DNA from: Diphasiastrum complanatum
Lineage: Eukaryota > Streptophyta > Lycopodiopsida > Lycopodiales > Lycopodiaceae
Assembly (NCBI GenBank): GCA_029204225.1
Contig: CM055112.1
Span: 25,747,922-25,811,921 of the forward strand
Length of the DNA: 64,000 nt
Direction: 5' to 3'
Positions within the stretch are counted from its first letter, which is position 1, and every line of letters starts with the position of its first letter. A program made the translations under genes and the position numbers. Positions 21,373 through 31,018 of this stretch are shown piece after piece. The notes under the pieces were generated by a model. It searched no databases and had not been told where the DNA came from. It was given only the letters and a program-made list of their open reading frames with translations.

Positions 21373-22980
21373 TTAATTGATCATCTCTGGAAATGAAAAA
21401 TGATATTTTGAATGGACACTCATTTCCAAGAATATCAAGTGAATGAGATGCTTGCAAAGAGTGATGGTATCTCTTTCACTCAAAGTCTCTATGAAAAAAA
21501 ATTTGTAGATTACATCATCATGTTCAAAAATATTGATAACTCCAATATTTTGAACCACAAACTGGAAACTTTGATATAATGGATCTTTGATTGTTTTTCC
21601 TATCTCATAGCTAGGACAATTTCCAACTTGTATATTACCAGTTTCATCACATTCCGTTGTGCACTCTATACTAAATGTGAAACATTCATATAGACGAGTT
21701 TTATTCTTGTCTATTAATTCCATTTCACAAGAAGTATTAGACAAGTCTTCTGGTTGAACGTGACGCAACGGTTCTTGTGATCTCAAGGAAGATGAGGTCC
21801 TTGAGAGATTTGCCTCATTGACAAAGTCATTGTTGGAATTGGCCTTTATATTGCTCAATTGAAAATCAATATTGAAAACAAAAACATTGTCCTCATAATC
21901 CTTCGCATCATGTTCGTTGTCTTCAGCTGATTTTCGATATCCTTGCATTGATATTGTGCTCACATTTGGAATTGTCTTGCTTGGTTCAAATTGGGAACTA
22001 CATTTATGTTGTTGATCTTGTGTACACTTCATAGCACTACATAAATGTTAATCGGCCATTTCTTGTGAATTCAATGGAAAATCCAAAATTGTTGACAAAG
22101 TCGGCTGGTCTATTTGGTGAACAAGCTTTCCCATTGTTGATAATTGTTCTTCTTCATCATGTTGCACTTCTAGTTCATTCACTGATGATGTTGATGAGGA
22201 ATTATCTTTATCATCGTTTCGTACTTCCAATTCACCTTCTAAGGGTATTGATGATGATTAACACAATCATTTGGCCTATCATTTTTCTGGATTCTTGGAT
22301 TGATAGTTTTTCTCAATCAACCATACTCTGACATCCATATGGGCATTTCTACCATTAAACTTGTGAAAGACTATTTCCACCATAGGCTGGAATGAAGATT
22401 GGTCCATATGAGAATATTGGTAACGATGACATTCTGATTGACGTGAATTCAGCTGCTCATTGTCACTGTCACTGCTATAAACACCAGAACTTGGGTTATG
22501 TCAACTGATCTGGTAAACTTGTTGATCATCATAATCATCAAAATGTGTTTCATTATGTTCTAGATAGTCTCCATATGACACTTGTTCGCATTGATTGGAT
22601 TCGCAATCATACTGATCCTTAAAATCAACGTTAGATTGATCCTCGTATTCGGAGTCACTGTCATCTATGTATTCAAAATCGGAATCCACATCCATATTGA
22701 GAATTGAGAGACCCGTAGGGTATGGTATAGTGAGATGAAGTTTATGTGCAATGGAGTTCGATGGATAGCTTAAATGCTCTTTTCTCCACCCACTTAAAAT
22801 CCAAAGTTCTACGATGAGTGAAATTGAAAAGGCTTTTTTTCTTTTTACAATATTCGATTCTGAGCTCAGACGGAGACAATATGAAGATTTGAAATAAGCA
22901 CATAAAATACAAGTAAATTTGTCTGAGGGTGAAAAAGGTTTTTTTTTTTTAATTGAAAAGTAATAATTATAGAATTTCAA
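21373..22980 (-). pseudogene. Unrecognised acidic ORF of a retroelement, broken
   Basis: Three minus-strand frames (22980-22501, 22230-22048, 22032-21373) are all in the same phase and joined by readable sequence (e.g. PMVEIVFHKFNGRNAHMDV between the first two), so this is one decayed ORF of about 535 codons with a handful of stops. The N-terminal part is strongly acidic (YIDDSDSEYEDQSNVDF). The middle and C-terminal parts have scattered Cys/His but no protease, RT or integrase motif. It lies next to a 3' LTR on the same strand, where retroelements can carry extra ORFs. A gag remnant is another possibility. I do not recognise the family. Confidence 0.5.
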
Positions 22981-23165
22981 TAACTTAATAATGTTAGGCT
23001 CGTCGTTCTGATCACTTTTTGTTTTTACTACACTGAAATCCGATCTCTAACAAGAAAGTTATGGACATATTTTAAAAAGAACTTAGAATGAGGGGTTGTG
23101 AAAAAAGAAAATTACAAACTAGATCCTATAAAATTTGAAATCCATCAAATATTCTGGTGCCTGTC

Positions 23166-23171
23166 AAATAA

Positions 23172-23218
<47 letters not shown>
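23166..23218. repeat. (TA)n microsatellite
   Basis: An almost pure TA run following aaataaataaa. Confidence 0.95.
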
Positions 23219-23219
<1 letters not shown>

Positions 23220-23678
23220 AGAAATTGATGGCAACATTTTTTTTAAACAATGGCCTTAGTCTAACTTTCTTTCATGTATGAACTCCATCGAGCCCAGGAA
23301 TGTGAATGGATGACATGTCGACCGAGCTGAAAACTTCGGAGGGAGGGGTTTGAAAGGTGGACCGAGCCGAGGAGAGTGGGAGCATTCGTGAGGGAGATGC
23401 GAGTCGTGGAGAAGAAGGGATGAGGACCGAGCCGAGTTCGAGGAAGGAGATAAAGATGATAGTGATGTCTACCGAGTAGATGAGTGATCTCGACCGAGTT
23501 GTATGAGAGAAGATGGGAATAATTGAGAGTTCGCGATGGAGTGAATCAACTCAGCCGAGGGAAGAACGTGGGAACGACCACTCTGCTCGCTTGCTATGTA
23601 TCCGGATAGTGAAGGATGAGCGTCTGACCTGAGCATCTGGCCTTCACAACTGCTGCGCGAGTCCTCCATGAAGCCAAT

Positions 23679-23717
23679 GATCAGATGCAGAAGCCCGCAT
23701 TTGTGTTTGATGGTCGC
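23679..23717 (+). pseudogene. UDP-glucose 6-dehydrogenase fragment
   Basis: The plus frame reads DQMQKPAFVFDGR, the conserved C-terminal segment of plant UDP-glucose dehydrogenases (typically ..NMQKPAFVFDGRN). Only about a dozen residues match. The sequence before and after does not continue the enzyme. It looks like a captured exon piece inside the putative transposon. Confidence 0.6.
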
Positions 23718-23742
23718 CAGAATTCTAAGAAAACCGGCTCCA

Positions 23743-23747
23743 GTGAT
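23743..23747 (+). repeat. Target-site duplication AGTGA, left
   Basis: The five bases immediately left of the LTR element are AGTGA, repeated immediately right of it at 28826-28830. Confidence 0.9.
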
Positions 23748-24991
23748 GTAGCGCGGGCATCCCAAAGGGAGCCGGGAACCACGACTTAGCTTCCCAGCCT
23801 TCAACTCTTGCCATCCGAACCCACTTGACATACAAGCAGCCAACTCGCCAACAACGATCAGACTTAACCAACTTGAAGTTTCGAGGACCAACATTGAGAT
23901 CCAACCTGGCACCATGCCAGATCGGGGGTCCCGATGTGGGTGACTTCCCTCCAAGCAAGCCGCCCGACATACATCAAACTTAACCAACTCGAAGCTTCGT
24001 TACAAACGAGTAACATCCATTCCAAGCAAGCGGTCTGACTTACATCAGACTTAACCAACTGAAAGCTTCGTCACGAGCGCTGGAGGCCAACCTGGCGCCA
24101 CGCCAGACTGGACAGCCATAAACAGGTAACTTCCACCCAAGCAAGCCATCCAATTCAGCCGACATGTTAGAGCCCGTTCCCCAAGAGCTTAACCCATTCA
24201 CGTTCATGCAAGGAACACTCGGAACCACAAGCCGCGACAGATATGGAGACAACCAGTTCCTGGACCAAATGGTCCCGACAGCATGCCGCTGGCGCCACGG
24301 ACCGAATGGTCCCGACGGCATACCGATGGCGTCCCGGGATACGACCCTCAACTATGTGCCAAGTTAAAAATTTTGAAAGCGGCCTTACAACTGGCGCTTT
24401 TACCGAACACTGAAACCCAGAAGGTAATCAGAGTCAGTTTGAGGAAAATCCCACTTTATTGATAAATCTGAGAAGGTTACATTTCAAGTGTGTGACCGAC
24501 CCTAGTCTCCGGGGCGCTAGCATGCCAAGGCGAGAGCCATGACAACATTCCAGCAAGGGAGGCTGAGACTTGGTTGGAGCTCGCCCTGAGTCGCAACCCG
24601 CACTCCCCTATAGTATTGGTGTGATTCGGCACCCCCCCTCATACCAAGCACTCTACCCAAGCTGGTAAAGCACGTTTTTCTCTCTCTAGAATTTTCTCTT
24701 TCTAGAAAGTCATTTTCTCTCTCTAGATTTTATTGATCCCCAGGCTTCCTTTAATCATGCCTAGATCATGTGAGGTGATTGCACATCGATCTGAGCTCTC
24801 TGGACTTCGCTAGAACCGATCAAAGATTTTCAGCCATAGGAACTTGGCGCCGGCTGGATTCTGGTCACAGTGGCGCCGGGAGCGGCGCCGGCGCCATTGG
24901 CGCCGGGAGCAGCAGGGGCGCTGCTGGCGCCGGGGACATAGCTGGCGCCGATGGCGCCGGAAGTAAAGCTTGTAAAGGTAGCTTTACAACA
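23748..24991 (-). repeat. LARD-like element 3' LTR
   Basis: On the minus strand it begins TGTTGTAAAGCTACC and ends ..GCCCGCGCTACA. It contains a cluster of GGCGCC palindromes (24838-24960) and, on the minus strand, an AATAAAG polyadenylation-type signal near 24455-24461. Confidence 0.93.
24838..24963. repeat. Cluster of GGCGCC palindromes in the LTR
   Basis: Eight GGCGCC hexamers lie within about 125 bp. The other LTR copy (28678-28798) keeps seven, one having mutated to GGAGCC. On the minus strand the cluster lies just inside the LTR start. Confidence 0.85.
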
Positions 24992-26333
24992 TCCACCCCA
25001 CCTTTATAAAATCTGATGTCCTCATCAGATGTCAGATTAAAGTAAAGGTGTCTCCCAATTAAAATAACTATACATTTAAGCTACTTGGCACAATACTCAA
25101 TTTACTGGCCACTTTTTATTAACATTGAAGCTGGCACACCACAAGTTGGAGGCTCAGCTCTTTGTACTGAAAAATTACATAACTTGAAAATATATCTTTG
25201 TCTGGGAAAAGCGTAGATTTGATATCGCTTTCGTAAAACCCGAGAACCTTATTAACTGGTGACAGAGGCCTTTCTTTGAAATGTTCGCCCCTGTCGCTTC
25301 TGACTTTCGACTTTGGAACTCCTTTGAGCTCCTGATTTGTCCTTGATGCACTTTATGTTGAGCTCCCTGAGCTCCAAATTTGTTCAGTTCCGCACAGGTA
25401 TCAAGGCTCCCTGAGCCGAAGGATTTATCGTTTGATTGCCCACTTTATGGTCCACTCCGTGCCTTGTTGCTTCTGCACCTTGATTTCTCTCCTTGTCCAA
25501 GCCTGATCTTGATACTTTTCCATCTTGGCTCTTTAAGGTAGGCAAAGATTGAGTACTCCGCAATGCACCTCTCACTTAGCTTGAAGTAGCTCTTTGAATC
25601 AGCCCAAATGTAACCGTTGACCTCGTGGAAAGCCAAAGGGTCGCACCAGTTTGATCCGCATCCGAACTATCTCTTCGCGTTTGTTTGAAGCACCATGTCC
25701 GTCGCGCAAAACTTGACTTTCACAATTCCATCACTGGTTAGTTGCCTCACAGTCAAAACAAGAAGTGTACATCGAGCTTGGCTTCAAGTAGCTCTCTTTG
25801 AATCAGAAACATGCACCCAGAGTTTGCACTAATCCGATCTCAACGCGAACTGTCCCTTAGCGTCCGTTCGAAATACCAAGTCTCTCATGCAAGACTCAAC
25901 TTTCTCAGTTCCTTCATTGATCAGCTGCCTTACGTGTAACACAAGCCAGCGTACTCATATGTTTCCTCATCATTGCTGGTCCAGAGAAAGCCTATAACAA
26001 ACTTTCCTTTCCACAACAAAAACTTGTCAACTTATTAGGTCCAAAGTTCGCCAGTCTCCTCGTGTGAGTATGGCTAGGTCACCTTGAATTTGCCCCCATT
26101 TTGATCAACTTTAATTCAAAATTTGCCCCAAGAGAGAGGTGTGTGTGATAGTTCCCCTCCACTTAATAAATCAGTTGATCGGACTTTAGAGTAGAGTTCT
26201 TCGGACAAAAGCCTTTCCAACACTTTGCTTCCCATCTGCTAGGATTATGGCTCGATCCAACTTGTTGCCAATCTCTGAAGAGGATCCTAGTCTTTTCCCC
26301 TTTGAGGAAAAACCCAACTGATACTGGATATCA

Positions 26334-26815
26334 CCCATGCTCAGTGAGTTTCAGTTCCGAAGGTGGCCGTCCCAAAATGAAGACCAACTGCTATAGAAGA
26401 TCTCCCCTGAAATGGCCCTTTCCAACTTTTGACTTCCTGCTTGCGTCTGGTGGGCGTTGTCGCAAATGAAACTAACCCAAGAAACAGGCTAGTCATCCAT
26501 CCTTTGCAAACATTGAGTCATTTCGTTGTCGTTCACGTGCGAGTACTTGAACTGCAAATCCGCCGCACAGATTCTGGATATCGCCCATGCTCAGTGAGTT
26601 TCAGTTCCGAAGGTGGCCGTCCCAAAATGAAGACCAACTGCTCCATAGAAGATCTCCCCTGAAATGGCCCTTTCCAACTTTTGACTTCCTGCTTGCGTCT
26701 GGTGGGCGTTGTCGCAAATGAAACTAACCCAAGAAACAGGCTAGCCATCCATCCTTTGCAAACATTGAGTCGTTTCGTTGTCGTTCACGTGTGAGTACTT
26801 GAACTGCAAATCCGC
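26334..26815. repeat. 240-bp tandem duplication
   Basis: The unit starting ctggatatc(a/g)cccatgctcag occurs at 26334-26573 and again from 26574 to about 26815, with very few differences plus a 2-bp insertion (gctatag vs gctccatag). The high similarity implies a recent duplication inside the interior. Confidence 0.88.
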
Positions 26816-27101
26816 CCCACAGATTCTGTAGTCCTCTTTGTTTGATGGTATCAGCCTTCAAAAGAAAAGGTTCCTTCTCGAGCCATCAGCTCCTTGTATC
26901 ACAAGCAATCATGCAAACCAGGCAAAGCACGAGTACTAAGACTCACCACGAATACGTACAAGTAAGGCACTCAGGCAGGTTTACTAACAAGTAACAAAGA
27001 CAAGGTCCCCCTTTGAGATGGTCCTGCCAACGGACCTTTGCCTGGCCGCGCCCATACAAATCAATCATGGAATCAGCCCACATAGGACACCCCTCCAACC
27101 A

Positions 27102-27510
27102 TCCGTGCTTTCACCATTAAGCAGCACATTGCCTCAGTCACGCCCCCCCACTTTTTGGTCGATAGCCCTTATAGCTAAACGATCGGCAGCTATCCCGCAC
27201 CGGCAGCTAACCACCCGTGCTTTACACCCGAATTCGAGCAGCATCTCTGTATCAATGGTTAACCCGTACAGTTCGAATATGTCGCCCTGCACCCCACAAG
27301 GTACAGACCGTGCTTTCACCTCCCTAGGCAGCACTTTGCCTCATCCGTCCTACGTGCAGACAACGCCAGGCCCGAACCGCGAGAACTGACCGTGCTTACA
27401 CCTCAAGGGCAGCACCTTGACTCATCAAGTCCCCCGTTCTGCCGACCACCCCGACCGTGGACGCACCCGTTCTTACACTGTGGGCAGCACCTTGCACAAC
27501 AGTTGTCTTG
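27102..27510 (-). repeat. Five diverged leader repeats next to the primer site
   Basis: The pattern (c)cGTGCTTtcACC...GCAGCACnTTGCCTCA begins near 27104, 27216, 27308, 27390 and 27467, i.e. at spacings of about 112, 92, 82 and 77 bp. It lies in the untranslated leader just downstream of the primer site on the minus strand. Confidence 0.6.
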
Positions 27511-27566
27511 ATGAACCCCAAACCGTGGCCATTTCCGTGAGATCCGCATAGCTGACCGGCCAGTCG

Positions 27567-27578
27567 GCTCTGATACCA
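27567..27578 (-). other. Primer-binding site for initiator tRNA-Met
   Basis: On the minus strand it reads TGGTATCAGAGC, complementary to the 3' end of plant initiator tRNA-Met, two bases inside the 5' LTR. It fixes the element's orientation. Confidence 0.93.
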
Positions 27579-27580
27579 CA

Positions 27581-28825
27581 TGTAGCGCAGGCATCCCAAA
27601 GGGAGTCGGGAACCACGACTTAGCTTCCCAGCCTTCAACTCTTGCCATCCGAACCCACTTGACATACAAGCAGCCAACTCGCCAACAACGATCAGACTTA
27701 ACCAACTTGAAGTTCCGAGGACCAACATTGAGATCCAACCTGGCGCCATGCCAGATCGGGGGTCCCGATGTGGGTGACTTCCCTCCAAGCAAGCCGCCCG
27801 ACATACATCAAACTTAACCAACTCGAAGCTTCGTTACAAACGAGTAACATCCATTCCAAGCAAGCGGTCTGACTTACATCAGACTTAACCAACTGAAAGC
27901 TTCGTCACGAGCGCTGGAAGCCAACCTGGCGCCACGCCAGACTGGACAGCCATAAACAGGTAACTTCCACCGAAGCAAGCCATCCAACTCAGCCGACATG
28001 TTAGAGCCCGTTCCCCAAGAGCTTAACCCATTCACGTTCATGCAAGGAACACTCGGAACCCCAAGCCGCGACAGATATGGAGACAACCAGTTCCTGGACC
28101 AAATGGTCCCGACAGCATGCCGCTGGCGCCACGGACCGAATGGTCCCGACGGCATACCGCTGGCGTCCCGGGATACGACCCTCAGCTATGTGCCAAGTTA
28201 AAAATTTTGAAAGCGGCCTTACAACTGGCGCTTTTACCGAACACTGAAACCCAGAAGGTAATCAGAGTCAGTTTGAAAAAAATCCCACTTTATTGATAAA
28301 TCTGAGAAGGTTACATTTCAAGTGTGTGACCGACCCTAGTCTTCGGGGCACTAGCATGCCAAGGCGAGAGCCATGACAACATTCCAGCAAGGGAGGCTGA
28401 GACTTGGTTGGAGCTCGCCCTGAGTCGCAACCCGCACTCCCCTATAGTATTGGTGTGATTCGGCACCCCCCCTCATACCAAGCACTCTACCCAAGCTGGT
28501 AAAGCACGTTTTTCTCTCTCTAGGATTTTCTCTTTCTAGAAAGTCATTTTCTCTCTCTAGATTTTATTGATCCCCAGGCTTCCTTTAATCATGCCTAGAT
28601 CGTGTGAGGTGATTGCACATCGATCTGAGCTCTCTGGACTTCGCTAGAACCGATCAAAGATTTTCAGCCATAGGAACTTGGCGCCGGCTGGATTCTGGTC
28701 ACAGTGGAGCCGGGAGCGGCGCCGGCGCCATTGGCGCCGGGAGCAGCAGGGGCGCTGCTGGCGCCGGGGACATAGCTGGCGCCGATGGCGCCGGAAGTAA
28801 AGCTTGTAAAGGTAGCTTTACAACA
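27581..28825 (-). repeat. LARD-like element 5' LTR
   Basis: Near-identical to 23748-24991. It is flanked on the left by the primer site and on the right by the AGTGA target duplication. Confidence 0.93.
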
Positions 28826-28830
28826 AGTGA
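28826..28830 (+). repeat. Target-site duplication AGTGA, right
   Basis: Matches 23743-23747. Confidence 0.9.
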
Positions 28831-28991
28831 ACTGATCTTATTGCTATCTAGTTTAGTTTGTAGCTTGTTTTTTTTTCTCATTGCCATTAAAGCTGGATGT
28901 CCTCTTGAAGCCAATGATCAAATCCAGGTATTTCGGAACTCTTTGTGTCGTTCTGATATAAGGAACAAGCAATTGCATCTAGTGTCTGAGA

Positions 28992-29186
28992 ATGATAAAT
29001 CAAATTCCATCAAGATGGCACGATCCATTTCGGAAACAGTTGCGGCAGGGAGTTGTGACTGTGAAGGATGAATTATTGAGTGGGATTTTCAAGGACAGGC
29101 GCAGATCAGAGGATGGATTATGGGATGGGCTTCGGGAAATAGAATTCGTCCCTGCCACTCTCTTGAAAACGGACACAAGCAGCTGA
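28992..29186 (+). pseudogene. Unrecognised captured fragment
   Basis: A 64-codon frame (WHDPFRKQLRQGVVTVKDEL, then KDRRRSEDGLWDGL) has protein-like composition and sits between the other captured pieces. I do not recognise it. It overlaps the start of the ABC-F piece in a different frame, as expected from chimeric joining rather than one gene. Confidence 0.3.
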
Positions 29187-29290
29187 AATTTCGTTTTCCT
29201 GAGTGTGGCCGGAGTGGAAGACTCGTTGTTAGTCTAAAGAATATATGCTTTCGATATGCAGAAAAGGTCTTGTTTGAAAACGAGCTTCGC
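29180..29290 (+). pseudogene. ABC-F (GCN20-type) ATPase fragment
   Basis: The frame reads LKFRFPECGRSGRLVVSLKN, then FRYAEKVLFE. This matches the segment just before the second nucleotide-binding domain of plant ABC-F proteins (KIRFPERGxSGRxVVxxKNxxFxFEDKxLF). The Walker A that should follow is absent, so it is a captured exon or pseudogene piece. The preceding ACAAGCAG resembles a splice acceptor, consistent with capture of genomic rather than cDNA sequence. Confidence 0.7.
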
Positions 29291-29580
29291 TGCTCTTGTG
29301 GATTTGCAGATTCTCATCACCCTGTCAATTGCAGCTTAAGTTACGCATCTTGAAAAATGATGGTGCAATCGAAGCTGAGTATATAGGCTGAATATGGATA
29401 TAGGGGTAGCCGAGTCGTGACAGAGAAGGGGGCTAACAGAGTCGGGAAAGTCGGGAAGGAGATGTGTGTGCGAAGGTTCGACCGAGTGTTTGGATAAAGA
29501 CTCGACCGAGTGTTCCGGTTGAATACTAGACCCAGACCCAGTGTTTGAAATGGCGGGAGCGCCCGGGCGTGACACTTTTG

Positions 29581-30017
29581 TTTTTTTTAAGGTGTACTAA
29601 CAATGGCGGCCAATTTAGGTGGTGTCCGATGATTTGAAAATTCAGTATGTTGTTGACGGACGATGATTTTTTTGATCTAGGTGGCAGTGGTCCCTATGCG
29701 ACTTAAATGCGGTCCTTACGCGGCGGTCCTTATACGGCCTAAATGCGGTCCTTATGTTTTCGTTCAGACCGTATGTAATTGTAGGCGAGACCCTTGCAGT
29801 GTGGTTTGCAGTTCATTCACAATCCCAAACTAATAGCAATAACAATGAAGTAAAGCTAATAGCAAGAAAATCACAAGACAATTTTAATAGCATATCAATA
29901 GAAACCTAGATACATGGAGATCACTATGGAATCACATTAGCAATAAAAGAAAGAGTACAATCAATGGAAATAGAGAATTGATTCATGTGGATAGGGCACT
30001 GGAGACCTAGCAATGGA
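29581..30017. other. Unassigned repetitive-looking DNA
   Basis: It contains a short internal echo (aaatgcggtcctta twice within 29705-29760). No gene was seen. The right part probably belongs to the LTR fragment that follows. Confidence 0.4.
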
Positions 30018-30325
30018 GATCTCTATGGCTTGCATTCACAAGGAAGCTAGAAGCTCTCACTTGCAAATGAGCCAAAAGATTCAAAAGTTGATGTCTCTTG
30101 CCTAGTTATAAACAATGCTCTTACTTAACTAAACATAACTATCTTGAGGGATAGTTAGGCCTTGTTAAGTATTATTTAAACTACATTTGTCCTTAGTAGC
30201 CTATTATTCTTGTTAATTACTTTGGAGGGCCTACAGTAAGGCTAATAGCTCCTTTTGGGCCTACAAAGCTTACAATGAATATTATATTGTCTTGCAAAGT
30301 ACTGATGTACTAAAAGTACATTGTG
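30018..30325 (-). repeat. LTR fragment, second copy
   Basis: Homologous to 20519-20847 in the same orientation, 9.5 kb apart. The two may be the LTRs of one minus-strand element later filled by the DNA transposon and LARD insertions, or two independent insertions of the family. Confidence 0.55.
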
Positions 30326-30939
30326 AAGTTTTTAACACGTGTGAACTTCACCACACACCCTACAAGATCTTACTGAGGTGTTGTGATTGCACAAAGAACA
30401 GTATGCTTGAAAAATCTAAGACAAGAGCACAATGGCATACATCTGATGAAAAAATCTAACTCCTCACTATGAGAAATGAATGTCAGAAATAATTCTAAGT
30501 GTTCAGTATGAAAAAAAGAGTCTGCTCTTGGGTAAATCAAGCATAAACAACTCGAGTAGAGAGAGAATGAGTCCAAAACACCAAAATCTCAATATTCACA
30601 ATATGGCAAAACATTTTCAACTTTTCCTACATGAAAGAGACTCGAATTCCTACAATGGAGTTGCATGGAAAGTCCACTTAACTGAACTAATTCACCTACC
30701 AGAGATCCACATGTGTAGCTGCATGCATGGATATTGCATGTACTGCATGTCAACTCATAAAACTGCCTAGACATGTGTAGATCACAGAAACCACTTTGCA
30801 TGTTGCATGCACTGATTGCATGTGGCTTGCATGCATACAGTATGACTTTGCATGTTATCTAAACTACTGCATGTCATCAAAATTGAACCTATCTAACTCA
30901 AATCTGAGCTACACTAGAAGGATATGTGCTCAATTCACA
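30326..30939 (-). repeat. Copia 3' LTR (left end approximate)
   Basis: On the minus strand a purine tract AAAAGGAG (30940-30947) precedes TGTGAATTGAGCACATATCC, a copia-type LTR start whose plus-strand end is 30939. The left boundary is set where the neighbouring LTR fragment ends. It contains many GCATGC/TGCATG motifs. Confidence 0.55.
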
Positions 30940-31018
30940 CTCCTTTTATGTACAACATGAAATTTAATGAAAATCATCATGGACATGGCCCCTAAACTCG
31001 AGATAGGAAGATAATATT

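Larger units (their letters stand above)
24992..27580 (-). other. Non-coding interior of the LARD-like element
   Basis: 2589 bp without a convincing ORF. From the minus-strand 5' end it has the primer site, a leader with five diverged repeats, a 240-bp tandem duplication (26334-26815) and the purine tract. Confidence 0.8.
23748..28825 (-). mobile_element. Young non-autonomous LTR retrotransposon (LARD-like), 5.08 kb
   Basis: It is complete, with 1244- and 1245-bp LTRs (23748-24991, 27581-28825) bounded by TG..CA, AGTGA duplications on both sides, a minus-strand primer site TGGTATCAGAGC (27567-27578) and a minus-strand purine tract aaaggtggggtgga (24992-25005). It is therefore transcribed leftwards. 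By eye the LTRs differ at roughly 15-20 positions, implying a fairly recent insertion. The 2.6-kb interior has no gag, protease, RT, RNase H or integrase frame, so it must be mobilised in trans. The interior instead has tandem structures listed separately. The LTR is collinear with the LTR starting at 38597, suggesting a family relationship. Confidence 0.93.
23231..29580. mobile_element. Putative gene-capturing DNA transposon, split by an LTR element
   Basis: Two GC-richer blocks (about 23280-23747 and 28826-29575) become contiguous when the LTR element 23748-28825 is removed. Both outer parts carry repeats of a CCGAG motif (ggaccgagccgag, tcgaccgagttg on the left; gtagccgagtcg, tcgaccgagtgtt twice on the right), as in subterminal repeats of CACTA- or Mutator-like elements. 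The inner parts carry fragments of at least two unrelated plant genes. No transposase was found. Termini are approximate and the superfamily is unresolved. A Helitron is also possible. Confidence 0.45.

Noticed and set aside
23469-24351. Overlapping ORFs duplicated at 27396-28155 and 28613-29071
   Set aside because: They lie in the two LTRs of the non-autonomous element; the ORFs are duplicated because the LTRs are, and they cross the LTR boundary without recognisable domains.
24779-25009. Gly/Ala-rich ORF (GAGSGAGAIGAG..)
   Set aside because: Product of the GGCGCC repeat cluster in the LTR; the second copy extends into unrelated flank, so it is not a conserved protein.
30580-30850. Cluster of GCATGC/TGCATG palindromes as RY-type regulatory elements
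   Set aside because: They are inside a copia LTR and probably reflect its composition; no linked gene supports a regulatory role.
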